From assembly GCA_905221605.1 (NCBI GenBank), contig CAJNDS010001001.1:1567792-1612791 (forward strand): 45,000 nt of DNA, read 5' to 3'. Numbering within the stretch: position 1 is the stretch's first letter; the number at the start of each line of letters is the position of its first letter. Positions 8,694 through 18,133 of the stretch are shown here, in pieces. The translations under genes and the position numbers were made by a program. This stretch comes from Symbiodinium natans (lineage: Eukaryota > Sar > Dinophyceae > Suessiales > Symbiodiniaceae). The notes beneath the pieces were generated by a model, which saw only the letters and a program-made list of their open reading frames with translations, was not told the origin of the DNA and did not search any database.

Positions 8694-8818
8694 ATGAGCC
8701 CGCATCTCATTGGAATCCTGAATTGCGGCAAAATGCTCCCGCCCGAACTCAACCTCGTCCTTCAAATAACCTTCTGCGACCCCACGGACGGGGCCCGCAA
8801 CGTCAGCGGGAGCCAGGA
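8694..8818 (+). pseudogene. capsid-like protein, 5' part (split by retrotransposon)
   Basis: The frame from ATG 8694 reads a hydrophobic beta-rich segment (LPPELNLVLQITF) and continues without a stop to the target duplication CAGGA at 8814-8818, where the LTR element begins. Removing the element and one CAGGA copy joins this frame exactly to the frame at 17488 (SGSQD then HTIENVKLY), which proves the two halves were one gene. The gene lies only about 50 bp after the helicase stop. Capsid proteins of this type are usually over 400 residues, so the N-terminal half seems to have been lost earlier. Confidence 0.55.
8814..8818. repeat. target site duplication CAGGA, left copy
   Basis: The five bases CAGGA directly flank the left LTR, and the same five bases follow the right LTR at 17483-17487. 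A 5-bp duplication is the usual footprint of Ty1/copia integrases. Confidence 0.92.
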
Positions 8819-8985
8819 TAAAACGATTTAGGGTTCGTTCCAGACCCTTGAACTTGAAACCACTAGCGGGCACTTTTGCTGGGACACGGTTTGTTCAGCA
8901 GTCCCTTGAGCCTTGTTGGCAGCAGTGAAACGACAAGGAAAAATACTTCTACAAGGGGGCACATGGCTAACCGAAAAGTTTGTTA
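8819..8985 (-). repeat. 3' LTR (167 bp)
   Basis: This is the downstream LTR in the element's own orientation, and it appears identical to 17316-17482. It contains GATTTAGGGTTCG, which includes a telomere-like heptamer, at what is the end of the LTR in sense direction. Confidence 0.95.
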
Positions 8986-8995
8986 CCCCCTCTCC
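8986..8995 (-). other. polypurine tract
   Basis: On the minus strand the ten bases directly before the 3' LTR read GGAGAGGGGG. This is the expected primer for plus-strand DNA synthesis, and its edge independently supports the LTR boundary at 8985. Confidence 0.85.
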
Positions 8996-9286
8996 GAGTT
9001 ACACTTCATTGCCTCACACTTCTCATCGCAATTAAGTTCACTCGGACGCAAACTCCTCATCGCTTACTTCGGTCATCCTTTTCCTTTAAACACATCGTGG
9101 CGCACACTTCTTTTTGTTGGTGTGAAACGTGAAACGGAGAAACTACGCTGCTACTGGTAGCCTCTCTCACTTCTCTTCAAACACATACACAGACGGCTTT
9201 TTCAAGACTTCGTCTATAGGTGCGATCTTGCACCTTTAGTTTATTGTCATTTCGGACATCTTTCTCTTCCAAGCCCCCTCAGGGCT
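8996..9286 (-). other. 3' untranslated region of the retrotransposon
   Basis: About 290 bp lie between the stop codon of the polyprotein and the purine tract. I see no further gene, envelope-like frame or repeat in it. Confidence 0.6.
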
Positions 9287-12200
9287 TCACTTCTTCTTTT
9301 CACCTTCCTCTTTGGGCTTCTTCCCTTTTCCTTTTCCATCTCCTTTTCTGAACTTCTTCTTGTTCTCGTCAAGCAACTTTGCGTACTCGGCCCTAATCTT
9401 CTTCTCGTTTTCACGAAAGTACTTCCTGAACTGGGCCTTTGTTCTCTCCGTTCCATCCTCGTTCTTCACATTCAACCACGGGGTGTATTTCCCATTCTTG
9501 TCGTAGGAATACCCTGCGTCCCAACACATCATGTAGCTGTGGCCGTGTCGGGAACACAGAATGCAAAGCTTCTTCTTTTTGTCTTCCTCCTCGTCGGTCT
9601 CTTCTTCGATGTTCAAAACGAACTTCCCTTCCAGGTTCTCCTGTCCTTTCTCGCTTTTCAACTTCTGGAAGTCACTTTCCAACTTCTTGTTGGTCTCCGA
9701 CAAACCTTTGATGCTCTTCTTCAAGGTCTTATTCTCCTCTTTCATGCTCTTCGCTTTCTCTTCATCCATGGATCCAACGCTTTCACGCTTCCTCTTTCGG
9801 AGCATCTCCAATTCTCCTTTCATCGCTTCCATCTCTTTCTCGTTCTCTTCCTTTTTCTTCTTGAGCTTCTCGTTTTGCTCTTGAACTTCCTGAAGCTCAA
9901 TTTCCACCTTCTGCTTTCCCAATCGCAAATCCATGAGCTCTTCCTTGATTGCGACGTCCACCTTTGGGTTCAAAAGCGGCGGCCTTTCTTCCTTCTCGTA
10001 CTTTCGAAGCTCTTTTCTCTTTTCACCCAGCTCTCGCAACGCTTCGGCCAGCTTTGGCCTCAACTCATCCATCTCCTTTTCCAACTCTTCTTCATGCTCC
10101 AAAATCTCATCAGCTTGGGCTTCGATCGCTTCACAATCCTTCTTGCTCTTTTCCAACTCATCCTCCAACTTGTCCCACAGCTCGGACAAATTCTCTTTTT
10201 CTCGTACCTTGACCGCTCGGTACACCTTCGCCTCCTCGTACCTTTCCGAGGTCGAGGCAAACGCTCTTCGGGTCTCATCCAGCTTCTCCTTTTTCTCCGT
10301 CATTTTCTCCAAGAGCTCTTTCACATTTTTCTCTTCTTCGAGCACCTCTTTCTTCGCTGTCTCCTTGAGAATCTCTTGTACATCTTCCTCCTCGCTCGAG
10401 GTCTCTTCTTTTTCACCTCCATCTTTCTTCTCTTGGGACTCCTCGTCGGACTCTTCTTCCTTTTTCTCTTTCTCTTTTGGCTGCTTCTCTTCGCTTTTCT
10501 CTTGGGACTCCTCGTCGGACTCTTCTTCCAGACTCTCTTTCTCTTCTGGCTGCTTCTCTTCTTTCTTGTCGAAGATCCCTTTCCTTCTCTTCTTTGCTGC
10601 TTCCTGGAGCTCTAGCAGCTCGACCTTTCTCTTTTCGACTTCTTTCTCCTCGCTTCCAGCGCTGCTTCCAGGTTTCTCTTTAACTCCATACTTCTCATCC
10701 AACTCTTTCACCTTTTCCCCAAGCAACACCAGGTTCTCTCTTGGCCCCGAGCGGCAGAGCTTTAAAGCTTTGTTCAAAAGCTCAACTGCCTCAAGGGATC
10801 TTGCGTTCATAATCATCTCCTTGAGGGCTGCCTCGTGAGCTTTCACTGCCGCCTCTTCGGTCGCTTCTAAAGCGCTTGGCTGGGCCTCCATCTTTTCTTT
10901 TTCTCTCTTTTTCTTTTCCACCTGGCCTTCTCTTTTGCTTGAGCTGAAAACGGCTGCGGACACGCGAAACTTCTCTCTAGCGTACTCTCCAAGCACCGGA
11001 CTACAAACCATGAAAAGCAACATCATGACCATGATTCCCGTGAACATGTAAAATCCAAAACTCAACTCTTTCTTTTCACTTTTCAACCCTTCACTTCCTT
11101 GAACCATTAACATCATCACGATTCTCCTCAGATACTTCTTCGGGATCTTGAACTCCGAGGCTCCTTTGGGCTCCCTGCTTTCTTCTCCTGTTCTCACGCC
11201 CATTTTTTCTAAACACTTCACAACCAAACTTCTTGTCAACGCCTTTGTTCCTACGTCCGAGGGGTTTTCGGTTCCTTTGATTGCTTTCACTTTCAGGCCT
11301 CGTCCGGTGAGTTGTTGAACCCACAACAATCCGGCATCAACGTGCCTCGTTCTTCCAAATCCTTTCTTCATGAGGATTGCTCGGGCGCTACTTGAATCCA
11401 TGTGGATCCTCATTTCCGGCTTGATCTTCAGAACTCTTTCCAGCAAATTCTGAAGAAAAACTCCTTCACTCAACCCTCCAACGGCTGCAACCAATTCGCT
11501 TTCGCAGCTGCTCAAGGCTGTCGCTTTTTGCTTTCTTGCATGAAAATGGACCAAATTTCCATTCACAAAGATCAATGCACAACTCGTTGATTGTCGCGTC
11601 TCTCTATCAGTCGCCCAATCGGCGTCGGTCACAACCTCGATCAAACTCTTCGCGGTAAACACGTCTCCGCTTTTCTCGTCGAAACGCATTTCTTCTTCGA
11701 TTTCATTTCTCTCCAGGAAACTCTTCCCAGGGTGCGACTCCATGTGTTCGATCACATAGTGTGACGTAGCTTTCACATACTTTGCCACATGCCTCAACAC
11801 TGCGAGGTCACCTCTTGTCGGTGTCGCCAACTTTCCAGACAGCCACTTCGTCGCAAACCCTAGGTCGGGTCGCTCAGGGGTCATGTACAACAGGATCCCC
11901 ACACAAGACCTATACAGATGGTGCTCTTCCGCGTTCAGCGGGGTCTCATCTTTCATCGATCTCCCATAGTCTGTTGGAAACGGGAGTTTCTTTGGATGTG
12001 CTTTTCCGAGCCCTAAAAGCTCTTCCAATCTCTCCAGATACTTCCCGTCCATCCGGATCTCAATTCCTCCGGGTATCCCGAGGAAAGTTCGCTTCAAGAA
12101 GGTACACTTGCCTTCTCCAACTTTTACTGGTCCTTCCAGCTTGATTTTCAACTTGTGTTTCAGCAGCAGTGAAACCACTGCATTGTTCTCTTCGGGCTTT

Positions 12201-15200
12201 CCGAACACTTCCAGATCATCCACATGTGTGCTCATCAAAGTTCCTCCTTCACTTCCGCTCGGTAACTTGTAGAAGAAACTTGGTAACCCGATATCCGAAG
12301 TCATTTTCTCTTCTTCCAAGATCTTCCTCAGATGCTCGAACCAGTCACTGCTTCCGGTTCGCTGACCGGGTAAGGTAAACTCCAGCTTGTACCATTTTCC
12401 TCCCAGGCTAACCACTGTGTACTCCTTCTGGGGTACCTGAAGATACGCGTCAGAGATGTCAATCGAGATCATCTCATAGCCTGGTGAACTTGCACAAAGT
12501 GCAGAAAGCAATTTAATGCTTGAGCTTATGCTCGTCGGGGAGTACAGGGCTGTGAGGTCATAATCCGTCAACCAACGGTATTCTCGTGCAACCAACCTTG
12601 CACGTCTTTTCCACTGGCCTTGCCTGTGTCTCCAGTCTAGGACGTACTTCGTGCTCAACTGCTTTGGCGCTTTACCTTCTGGCGTGGGCACTGGCTCTCC
12701 TTTTTCATCAAGCACAGCTTCTGTGAGCACTTTCATTTCCAAGAGTCTCTCTATCTCAGTTCTTTCGGATTTCGCATCGACCTTTTCTAAGTCCTCTCTG
12801 TCGAGCTTTGGTGGCCCATCGTCATACTCATGGGACCATGTCATTCGTAAGTCTTCGCTTGACTCCTCGGTCTTCTCACTCCATTTTTCTTGCCACTCTT
12901 TTGTCTCTTCAAGGAACATCTTTGTCTCTTCCAGATCAAGGAGCTCATCTCCGTGTTCCTCAGGCTCTTCACTCTTTTCAAATCTTCTAATGTGGTAGTG
13001 AACCACTTCTGCACTCACCCTTGAGGAACTTCCGCTTGCCTCTCCAACCTTCGGCGCTTTTCCGCTCCTTTCTTCCACTTCTCCTGTGCCTTCGTCCAGC
13101 TTCGGACCTTTCTTTGGCGACTCTTCTGCATCCTCCAACGCTTCTCTTGTGTCTCTTTTCATTGCTTCTTGTCTCAACGTTTCCAGTGAGGTCTCATCTG
13201 GGAACAGCTCCTCTTCAGCTTTTCTCTTTCCTTTCACTTCTCCGGGGTCTTCGTCACTTTCTTCACCTGCACTTCCAATTCCTCCTTCAGACATTGGATC
13301 TGACCCTGGAGGGCTGTTACTCGAGGAACTCTTTGAACTCTGTTTTCCGCCTGAACTTGACTGCGGCCTCGCTTCACTTTCTTTCTCCTTCCCTTCTCTT
13401 GGGGCTTCTAGCGGGGGAAGCTCAGGTTCCTCTAAGGGCAAAACCCTTCTCTTCCTTTGTCTCAGTGTTTTGAGCTGATGATCCCACGGGGCTCCCACAG
13501 CTATCTGCAATAGCTCGGGCTGATATGCATCTGCACATCTTCTCATTGTTCTTGCTTTGATCACTCCTCGACTTGTTCCGACTAAGTTGAGGTTGCTCGC
13601 GTAGTCCTTTCCAAGGAACACTCCTTTTTCCCATGGTTCTCCCTTCTCTTGGGCTTTCGGCAACGCTTTAGCAATGATCGCTGATCCAAAGGGTGCAAGC
13701 TTCCCTTTGTACGTTCTGTCCACAGTTGCCTCAAAGGCTGTTCGTCCATCTCTTCCCACGTGATACCGATTTTGCAGCCATGCCGCATGTCTAAACGCCC
13801 AACTATACAGTGGGACATCGGAACCAATCTTTGTTCCACTTCTTTGCTCTACGGTCGCGAGTAAAGTCTTCGCCAATTTCCTCACTGTCTGGATATACCG
13901 CTCAACGGTCAGTCCTTGGTGCTCGCCTGGAGCGCTATCTTGTAGCTCCGTCTTCAAGTCATGTCTTGCTCGCACGGCTTGAACTCCTTTCCGAATGGCA
14001 AGCATTGCAGGTTCTGTGTCTGTTCTCAGCACGACGTCACTGTATCCCAACAGTGCAAGAACTCGTGTGACTTCCGCCACTGCGTGGTTGATAACGGCAT
14101 CTCCTCCTTTTGTTGGCACTGCGACGGCCAAAAGAAACTTCGTTTCAGAATCAACTCCCACCAGCTGAATTGCTAATGGATCTTTTTCTCCTTCTTCTCC
14201 TTGGGTTCCTGTGAACATAAAGTCCAAACTAAACACTGGTCGCTGAGGCTTCTCCGTACTTTCGTCAAAGTTGTCCTCCCGACTCTTTGCTGCCTGACAG
14301 GCTTCACACCATGATGCCCGAGGCAGGTGCGTCAACTCATGCTTCTCGATCTCTTCCTGGCTCGGGAGCGCAGGTAGTGCTTCTGGGATAGGATCTCTTT
14401 CAAACTCTTTTCTGATGTCCTCTGAGATTTGCACTGTCGCCTTCAGCTTGTTCGTCGCCACCTCTTTCTTTAGTCTCTGCCACAGGACTCCTTTCGAGCC
14501 GTTCTTTGACAAATACAAGTACTTGCAAGCTTCCTTCATCTCCTTCAGTTCGCTTGTCGGGGTGATCCTCAGAGGTCCAATAAGCATTACTTCTGTCTCG
14601 TCTTCCGGGAGTACCGGAATGCCTTTGCTTCGATGCTCTTTCTTTTCCTCTTGTCTCGGAACCAACGCTTCGGTTGTCTCTCCTGTTTCCATGGGCTGAT
14701 TTGCTCCTTCAAACTCTTTTTCTCTCTCTTTCAGTCCTTCAAAGCTTCCATAAGCATTGGGCTCTTTGATCTCTTTCTCCAGCAAAGTGATCATCACTTC
14801 AAACCTCTCGTTTGGGGCTCTTCCAAGAGATACGTTCTCTCTATCCTTCCACTCCTCCGAGCACTCAAAGAACTCCAGAGAATTCCAGTCTACCTCGTTC
14901 AGTGGAGAAACTGCGCCTCCTCTTCTTTCAAGCTTCCCCAAGAGGGTTGTTCGATACGGGAAATAGTCACCTTCGCTTCCTTCTCCTTCATACATGTAGT
15001 TCGGGAAATGACCGGTGGGGTCGAATGTTCTTGTCACATCCCAGTCAAACCGCGCCGGAGTTCCATCTTCCAGCACGAACCAGGAATCTCCAATCTCATT
15101 GTGCTGGAGCTCTCTCTTAAGATTCTCTTCCAGCCTTACAGGTTGCACTTTCATCTCCTCAGTCACAACACGACTGATACTCATTATCGCCATTGAAGAA

Positions 15201-17140
15201 TTTCTCTTGAAGTGCAATGGAACTCGAACAGTTCCTTTCTTCAGCCACAACTTTCCATCTTCGCTTACAGTTCCCCAACCAAGCTTCCACATCTTCCCAA
15301 TCGAGAACAGTGGTTGGGTAACGTTGCCACAAACTGCAGTGTCTGTGATAACCAACTTCTTTCCTGACTCTTTCCAGAAAACGAACTTCACTTGCTGCCT
15401 CACAGGCAGTGTTGGGATAACTCTTCCCTGTGCATCTTTCAGTCGGTACTCGAAAGTCGAAGGTTCTCCGACTTCTTCTGCCCAATCCATAGGCAACACA
15501 TGACAGTCCGCACCGCTGTCAAGCACAACTTCGCACGACTCAACCTCTTTGCAAACGTTCTTCACAGTCTTCTCATCTTGTAGCGTTCTCACTTCGCCAA
15601 CTTCTTCGCCTGTTTGCTTCGAATCGTACCACTCCATCAACTCATCGTGAGGGTCTATCTCACCTTCATCGCTCTCTTCATCTCCCAGGGTGAGATCGAA
15701 CTCTTCGAGTCTCCTCACTTCCAACTCATTCATTCTCCAGCTCACTTCATTCAAGTCAAGCTCCTCATCCTGGTCTTCCACCTCTTCAACTCTTCGAACC
15801 ATTCTCGCAGCAGAGGCGGTGATGACTCTCACTTGTCCACTCTCGTCGTTGTTCGCTCTCGCATTGCTCCCAGAGCTTCGGTCACCTTGACCTTGAGTCT
15901 CTTCTTCTTCCACGTATCTCACCTTTCCTTTTCCTCCTTTACCTTTATCTCCTTTCTGCCAACAATCCGTGGCTCGATGTCCTGGCTTGCCACAGATGTA
16001 GCAACTTCCTTGAAACTTCGTTGACCCGTAGCCACCTTCCACCGCGCGAACTCCCTTGTTTCTGTCTTTTCCTTTTCCTTTGGACTCTTTGCCAGTATCC
16101 CATTTTCCTTTTCCTTTTCCTTTGCTGGTAAATCTTCCTTTTCCAAAGGACTTTCCTCCTTTCTCTCCTTTACCTTTTCCTTTGTTCCTTTCCTTTCCAT
16201 ACTTCCCTTTGTCTCCTTTGTAACCTCCTTTCACTCGATCCACTTCCATCGCTTGAGGTCCGTTGTACGGCGTATGCTTTGTTGGTCCTTCCATGCTGAA
16301 GGACTGCAAGATGTTCTCTGCATTCCAAGACTGCGTGCTCCTCTCGTACTCGAGCAACTTCCTTCGGATGTCCGTGTAACTCGTAGTAGGACTAAGTCCA
16401 ACCAGAATATGCTTTCTCAACTCATTCGGCAATCCTTTCAGCACCGTGCCGATCTTGAGGTTCTCATCATACCTCGCTCCTGAAACTTTCTCGTATTCAC
16501 CCACCAGCTTCTCGTAGGTGAGCAGGTAGTCCAGGATGGAAGTTCCCTTGGTCATCGCTGGGAAACTAACGAGGGCCTGAGCCATTGCCAGTCCTCTTGT
16601 TCTGCTCGACGGCTCCAACTCCTGAAACAACTTCTTCCACACACTGTAGCCATCCTGACTTCCTTCGGACTTCAACAACTTCAGAGGACGATTCCTCAGA
16701 TATGAAGCCAAAATCGCATAGAGCTTGATGCTCCTCTCTTTCTCTTCTTGCGAATACAGAGCCGGATTCAACGGTCCTGACTCTACCCTAACCAACTCTT
16801 CGGCATACTTAGGATCTACAAATCCTACAAACACCCTGAAGCTAAAACTCCAGTCTGGCCATTGTGAAACTTCTTCCTCTAAATTCTTTGGAGCAAACAC
16901 TTCTGGACTCTTTACCAGCTTTGCTGCTGAGTCATAACTCCTCTGGCCTGATCCCGCAGATCCTGCAGCTCCAGCCAAAGCATTGGCTGCTGCGGCCAAA
17001 CTTCCCATCACTTCTTGAAACGATGCTCCCCCGAGACCTGGGGGCAATCCTCCTCCAGCTGGCCTAGCCATTGGAGTATCGCTTGGAGTGTCTCCTCCAT
17101 GCTCTTGAGCTCCTGCTCCAGCAGGATCTCCTTCTTGCAT
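9287..17140 (-). CDS. gag-pol polyprotein, Ty1/copia type, 2617 aa
   Basis: The ATG is at 17138-17140 (a GTG codon just before it is in frame) and the stop at 9287-9289. Residues about 90-270 form the gag core, followed by a Lys/Gly-rich stretch and a zinc knuckle, C-X2-C-X4-H-X4-C, at 380-393. The aspartic protease site is DSGA with Asp541. The integrase has H934-X3-H938, C945-X2-C948, then Asp973, Asp1041 and Glu1080. Reverse transcriptase has Asp1561 in IDISDAYL and the catalytic HVDD with Asp1641-Asp1642, in place of the usual YVDD. RNase H has D-A-D at 1839-1841, a CESE motif and HMDSSSA. From about 2028 a further 590 residues follow that pol does not explain: a hydrophobic segment (about 2028-2052), a very long Lys/Glu-rich coiled-coil region, and a second CCHC knuckle at 2526-2539 before a basic tail. 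A 23-codon in-frame duplication lies at about 10432-10570. No frameshift separates gag and pol, as is usual in copia. Confidence 0.96.
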   Translation of the reverse strand: MQEGDPAGAGAQEHGGDTPSDTPMARPAGGGLPPGLGGASFQEVMGSLAAAANALAGAAGSAGSGQRSYDSAAKLVKSPEVFAPKNLEEEVSQWPDWSFSFRVFVGFVDPKYAEELVRVESGPLNPALYSQEEKERSIKLYAILASYLRNRPLKLLKSEGSQDGYSVWKKLFQELEPSSRTRGLAMAQALVSFPAMTKGTSILDYLLTYEKLVGEYEKVSGARYDENLKIGTVLKGLPNELRKHILVGLSPTTSYTDIRRKLLEYERSTQSWNAENILQSFSMEGPTKHTPYNGPQAMEVDRVKGGYKGDKGKYGKERNKGKGKGEKGGKSFGKGRFTSKGKGKGKWDTGKESKGKGKDRNKGVRAVEGGYGSTKFQGSCYICGKPGHRATDCWQKGDKGKGGKGKVRYVEEEETQGQGDRSSGSNARANNDESGQVRVITASAARMVRRVEEVEDQDEELDLNEVSWRMNELEVRRLEEFDLTLGDEESDEGEIDPHDELMEWYDSKQTGEEVGEVRTLQDEKTVKNVCKEVESCEVVLDSGADCHVLPMDWAEEVGEPSTFEYRLKDAQGRVIPTLPVRQQVKFVFWKESGKKLVITDTAVCGNVTQPLFSIGKMWKLGWGTVSEDGKLWLKKGTVRVPLHFKRNSSMAIMSISRVVTEEMKVQPVRLEENLKRELQHNEIGDSWFVLEDGTPARFDWDVTRTFDPTGHFPNYMYEGEGSEGDYFPYRTTLLGKLERRGGAVSPLNEVDWNSLEFFECSEEWKDRENVSLGRAPNERFEVMITLLEKEIKEPNAYGSFEGLKEREKEFEGANQPMETGETTEALVPRQEEKKEHRSKGIPVLPEDETEVMLIGPLRITPTSELKEMKEACKYLYLSKNGSKGVLWQRLKKEVATNKLKATVQISEDIRKEFERDPIPEALPALPSQEEIEKHELTHLPRASWCEACQAAKSREDNFDESTEKPQRPVFSLDFMFTGTQGEEGEKDPLAIQLVGVDSETKFLLAVAVPTKGGDAVINHAVAEVTRVLALLGYSDVVLRTDTEPAMLAIRKGVQAVRARHDLKTELQDSAPGEHQGLTVERYIQTVRKLAKTLLATVEQRSGTKIGSDVPLYSWAFRHAAWLQNRYHVGRDGRTAFEATVDRTYKGKLAPFGSAIIAKALPKAQEKGEPWEKGVFLGKDYASNLNLVGTSRGVIKARTMRRCADAYQPELLQIAVGAPWDHQLKTLRQRKRRVLPLEEPELPPLEAPREGKEKESEARPQSSSGGKQSSKSSSSNSPPGSDPMSEGGIGSAGEESDEDPGEVKGKRKAEEELFPDETSLETLRQEAMKRDTREALEDAEESPKKGPKLDEGTGEVEERSGKAPKVGEASGSSSRVSAEVVHYHIRRFEKSEEPEEHGDELLDLEETKMFLEETKEWQEKWSEKTEESSEDLRMTWSHEYDDGPPKLDREDLEKVDAKSERTEIERLLEMKVLTEAVLDEKGEPVPTPEGKAPKQLSTKYVLDWRHRQGQWKRRARLVAREYRWLTDYDLTALYSPTSISSSIKLLSALCASSPGYEMISIDISDAYLQVPQKEYTVVSLGGKWYKLEFTLPGQRTGSSDWFEHLRKILEEEKMTSDIGLPSFFYKLPSGSEGGTLMSTHVDDLEVFGKPEENNAVVSLLLKHKLKIKLEGPVKVGEGKCTFLKRTFLGIPGGIEIRMDGKYLERLEELLGLGKAHPKKLPFPTDYGRSMKDETPLNAEEHHLYRSCVGILLYMTPERPDLGFATKWLSGKLATPTRGDLAVLRHVAKYVKATSHYVIEHMESHPGKSFLERNEIEEEMRFDEKSGDVFTAKSLIEVVTDADWATDRETRQSTSCALIFVNGNLVHFHARKQKATALSSCESELVAAVGGLSEGVFLQNLLERVLKIKPEMRIHMDSSSARAILMKKGFGRTRHVDAGLLWVQQLTGRGLKVKAIKGTENPSDVGTKALTRSLVVKCLEKMGVRTGEESREPKGASEFKIPKKYLRRIVMMLMVQGSEGLKSEKKELSFGFYMFTGIMVMMLLFMVCSPVLGEYAREKFRVSAAVFSSSKREGQVEKKKREKEKMEAQPSALEATEEAAVKAHEAALKEMIMNARSLEAVELLNKALKLCRSGPRENLVLLGEKVKELDEKYGVKEKPGSSAGSEEKEVEKRKVELLELQEAAKKRRKGIFDKKEEKQPEEKESLEEESDEESQEKSEEKQPKEKEKKEEESDEESQEKKDGGEKEETSSEEEDVQEILKETAKKEVLEEEKNVKELLEKMTEKKEKLDETRRAFASTSERYEEAKVYRAVKVREKENLSELWDKLEDELEKSKKDCEAIEAQADEILEHEEELEKEMDELRPKLAEALRELGEKRKELRKYEKEERPPLLNPKVDVAIKEELMDLRLGKQKVEIELQEVQEQNEKLKKKKEENEKEMEAMKGELEMLRKRKRESVGSMDEEKAKSMKEENKTLKKSIKGLSETNKKLESDFQKLKSEKGQENLEGKFVLNIEEETDEEEDKKKKLCILCSRHGHSYMMCWDAGYSYDKNGKYTPWLNVKNEDGTERTKAQFRKYFRENEKKIRAEYAKLLDENKKKFRKGDGKGKGKKPKEEGEKKK

Positions 17141-17303
17141 CACACTTTCTTCTCTTTCTCACTTCCAGGCTCCTCTCAGCCTCGCTTACAGTCTCCCTTA
17201 AGGAGCTCGCTTGGTAGCTGGCCCAAGGCTCTTTTGGACTTCAGTCCTCGCTCCTCCAGAGCGCTTTCTTGGGCTCACTTTGAACCAAAGGTCTAGGCCT
17301 TCA
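17141..17303 (-). other. 5' leader of the retrotransposon
   Basis: This stretch of about 160 bp between the primer binding site and the polyprotein start carries no frame of its own. It would hold packaging signals in a functional element; none can be recognised by eye. Confidence 0.5.
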
Positions 17304-17315
17304 GCTCCGCTACCA
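17304..17315 (-). other. primer binding site
   Basis: Immediately inside the 5' LTR the minus strand reads TGGTAGCGGAGC. TGG pairs with the CCA end of a tRNA, and TGGTAGCG matches the first eight bases of the Ty1 primer site, which uses initiator methionine tRNA. Priming by tRNA-iMet is therefore likely. Confidence 0.8.
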
Positions 17316-17482
17316 TAAAACGATTTAGGGTTCGTTCCAGACCCTTGAACTTGAAACCACTAGCGGGCACTTTTGCTGGGACACGGTTTGTTCAGCAGTC
17401 CCTTGAGCCTTGTTGGCAGCAGTGAAACGACAAGGAAAAATACTTCTACAAGGGGGCACATGGCTAACCGAAAAGTTTGTTA
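17316..17482 (-). repeat. 5' LTR (167 bp)
   Basis: This is the upstream LTR in the element's orientation, and I found no difference from 8819-8985. It should carry the promoter, but no TATA-type box is obvious, which is not unexpected in a dinoflagellate. Confidence 0.95.
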
Positions 17483-17487
17483 CAGGA
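17483..17487. repeat. target site duplication CAGGA, right copy
   Basis: This is the second copy of the 5-bp duplication. The capsid frame resumes across it. Confidence 0.92.
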
Positions 17488-18120
17488 CCACACCATCGAG
17501 AACGTGAAGCTCTACGCCTCGCAAGTTACCCTCGACTCGGCTCTTCGCGAGAGCTTCCAGAGAATCATGACCAGTGGTCGCAGCCTCGTGTTCTCCTTCC
17601 CGACCATCCACACACAGCTCTCCAGCATCCCCGCAGGGTCCACCAGCTACAATGCTACAACATCGTCGTTAGTCGTGCATTTACCAAAATGTTAGGCGCT
17701 TTCGTGACGTTCAACAAGACCACGGAGGATCACGTGGACAATTTCGAGTACCCTGGAGCGAATGCGAACCGGAACCTCAAGGGCCAGCTGCAGCTGGGTG
17801 CGCTGCAGTACCCTCGCACGGCGAACGAGAGCATCGCCGAATGGCATCACTTTCTCGAGATTCTGGCGGGCACCTACGACTCAAAACTGCGCAACATGCG
17901 CATCCGGGACAACCTCTACGGGAACACGCAGTTCATCGCGGCCTTCCCGGTCGAAAGGGTACCGAAGCACCCGCTTTCGGGCATCTCAACCCGCTCCGGC
18001 GACCTGTGCCGCTTCAGCTTCAGCAACATGGAGGCGGACCGCGCGGACCAGTGTTTTGTGCACATGCTCTCGTATCAGTTGTGCACTCTGAGCTCGGCGG
18101 GCGTCTCGAGCCTCGACTGA
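17488..18120 (+). pseudogene. capsid-like protein, 3' part
   Basis: The frame continues from 8818 with HTIENVKLYASQ and ends with TGA at 18118-18120. One frameshift lies near 17640-17660: the first frame runs to a stop at 17693-17695, and the real sequence resumes in the next frame with SRAFTKMLGAFVTFNK. The alternation of beta-strand-like segments, the 'L.LQITF' strand, the 'DSALRESFQRIMTSGRSLVF' stretch and the 'SRAFTKMLGAF' segment resemble the C-terminal half of double-jelly-roll major capsid proteins of Polinton-like viruses. This is a fold-level inference from pattern, not a proven match. The position between the replication gene and the fibre gene supports a virion protein. It overlaps nothing and ends 13 bp before the fibre ATG. 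Confidence 0.5.
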
Positions 18121-18133
18121 TAGTAAGTAAAAC

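Larger units (their letters stand above)
8819..17482 (-). mobile_element. complete Ty1/copia LTR retrotransposon inserted in capsid gene
   Basis: This 8664-bp element is read on the minus strand. It has two 167-bp LTRs (8819-8985 and 17316-17482) that look identical base for base, a 5-bp target duplication, a primer binding site next to the 5' LTR, a purine tract next to the 3' LTR and one uninterrupted gag-pol frame. Domain order is gag, zinc knuckle, protease, integrase, reverse transcriptase, RNase H, which is the copia order. Identical LTRs and an intact frame mean recent insertion. The element sits in sense-antisense orientation to the host viral gene. The LTR ends are TA...TA (TAACA...TTTTA) rather than the usual TG...CA. 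Confidence 0.97.

Noticed and set aside
9539-10838. Long plus-strand frames rich in Leu, Phe and Ser (up to 358 codons)
   Set aside because: They are the complement of the Lys/Glu-rich coiled-coil part of the minus-strand retrotransposon polyprotein; the composition is fully explained by that.
17141-17143. GTG as the start of the retrotransposon polyprotein
   Set aside because: An ATG is the very next codon in frame, so I placed the start at 17140.
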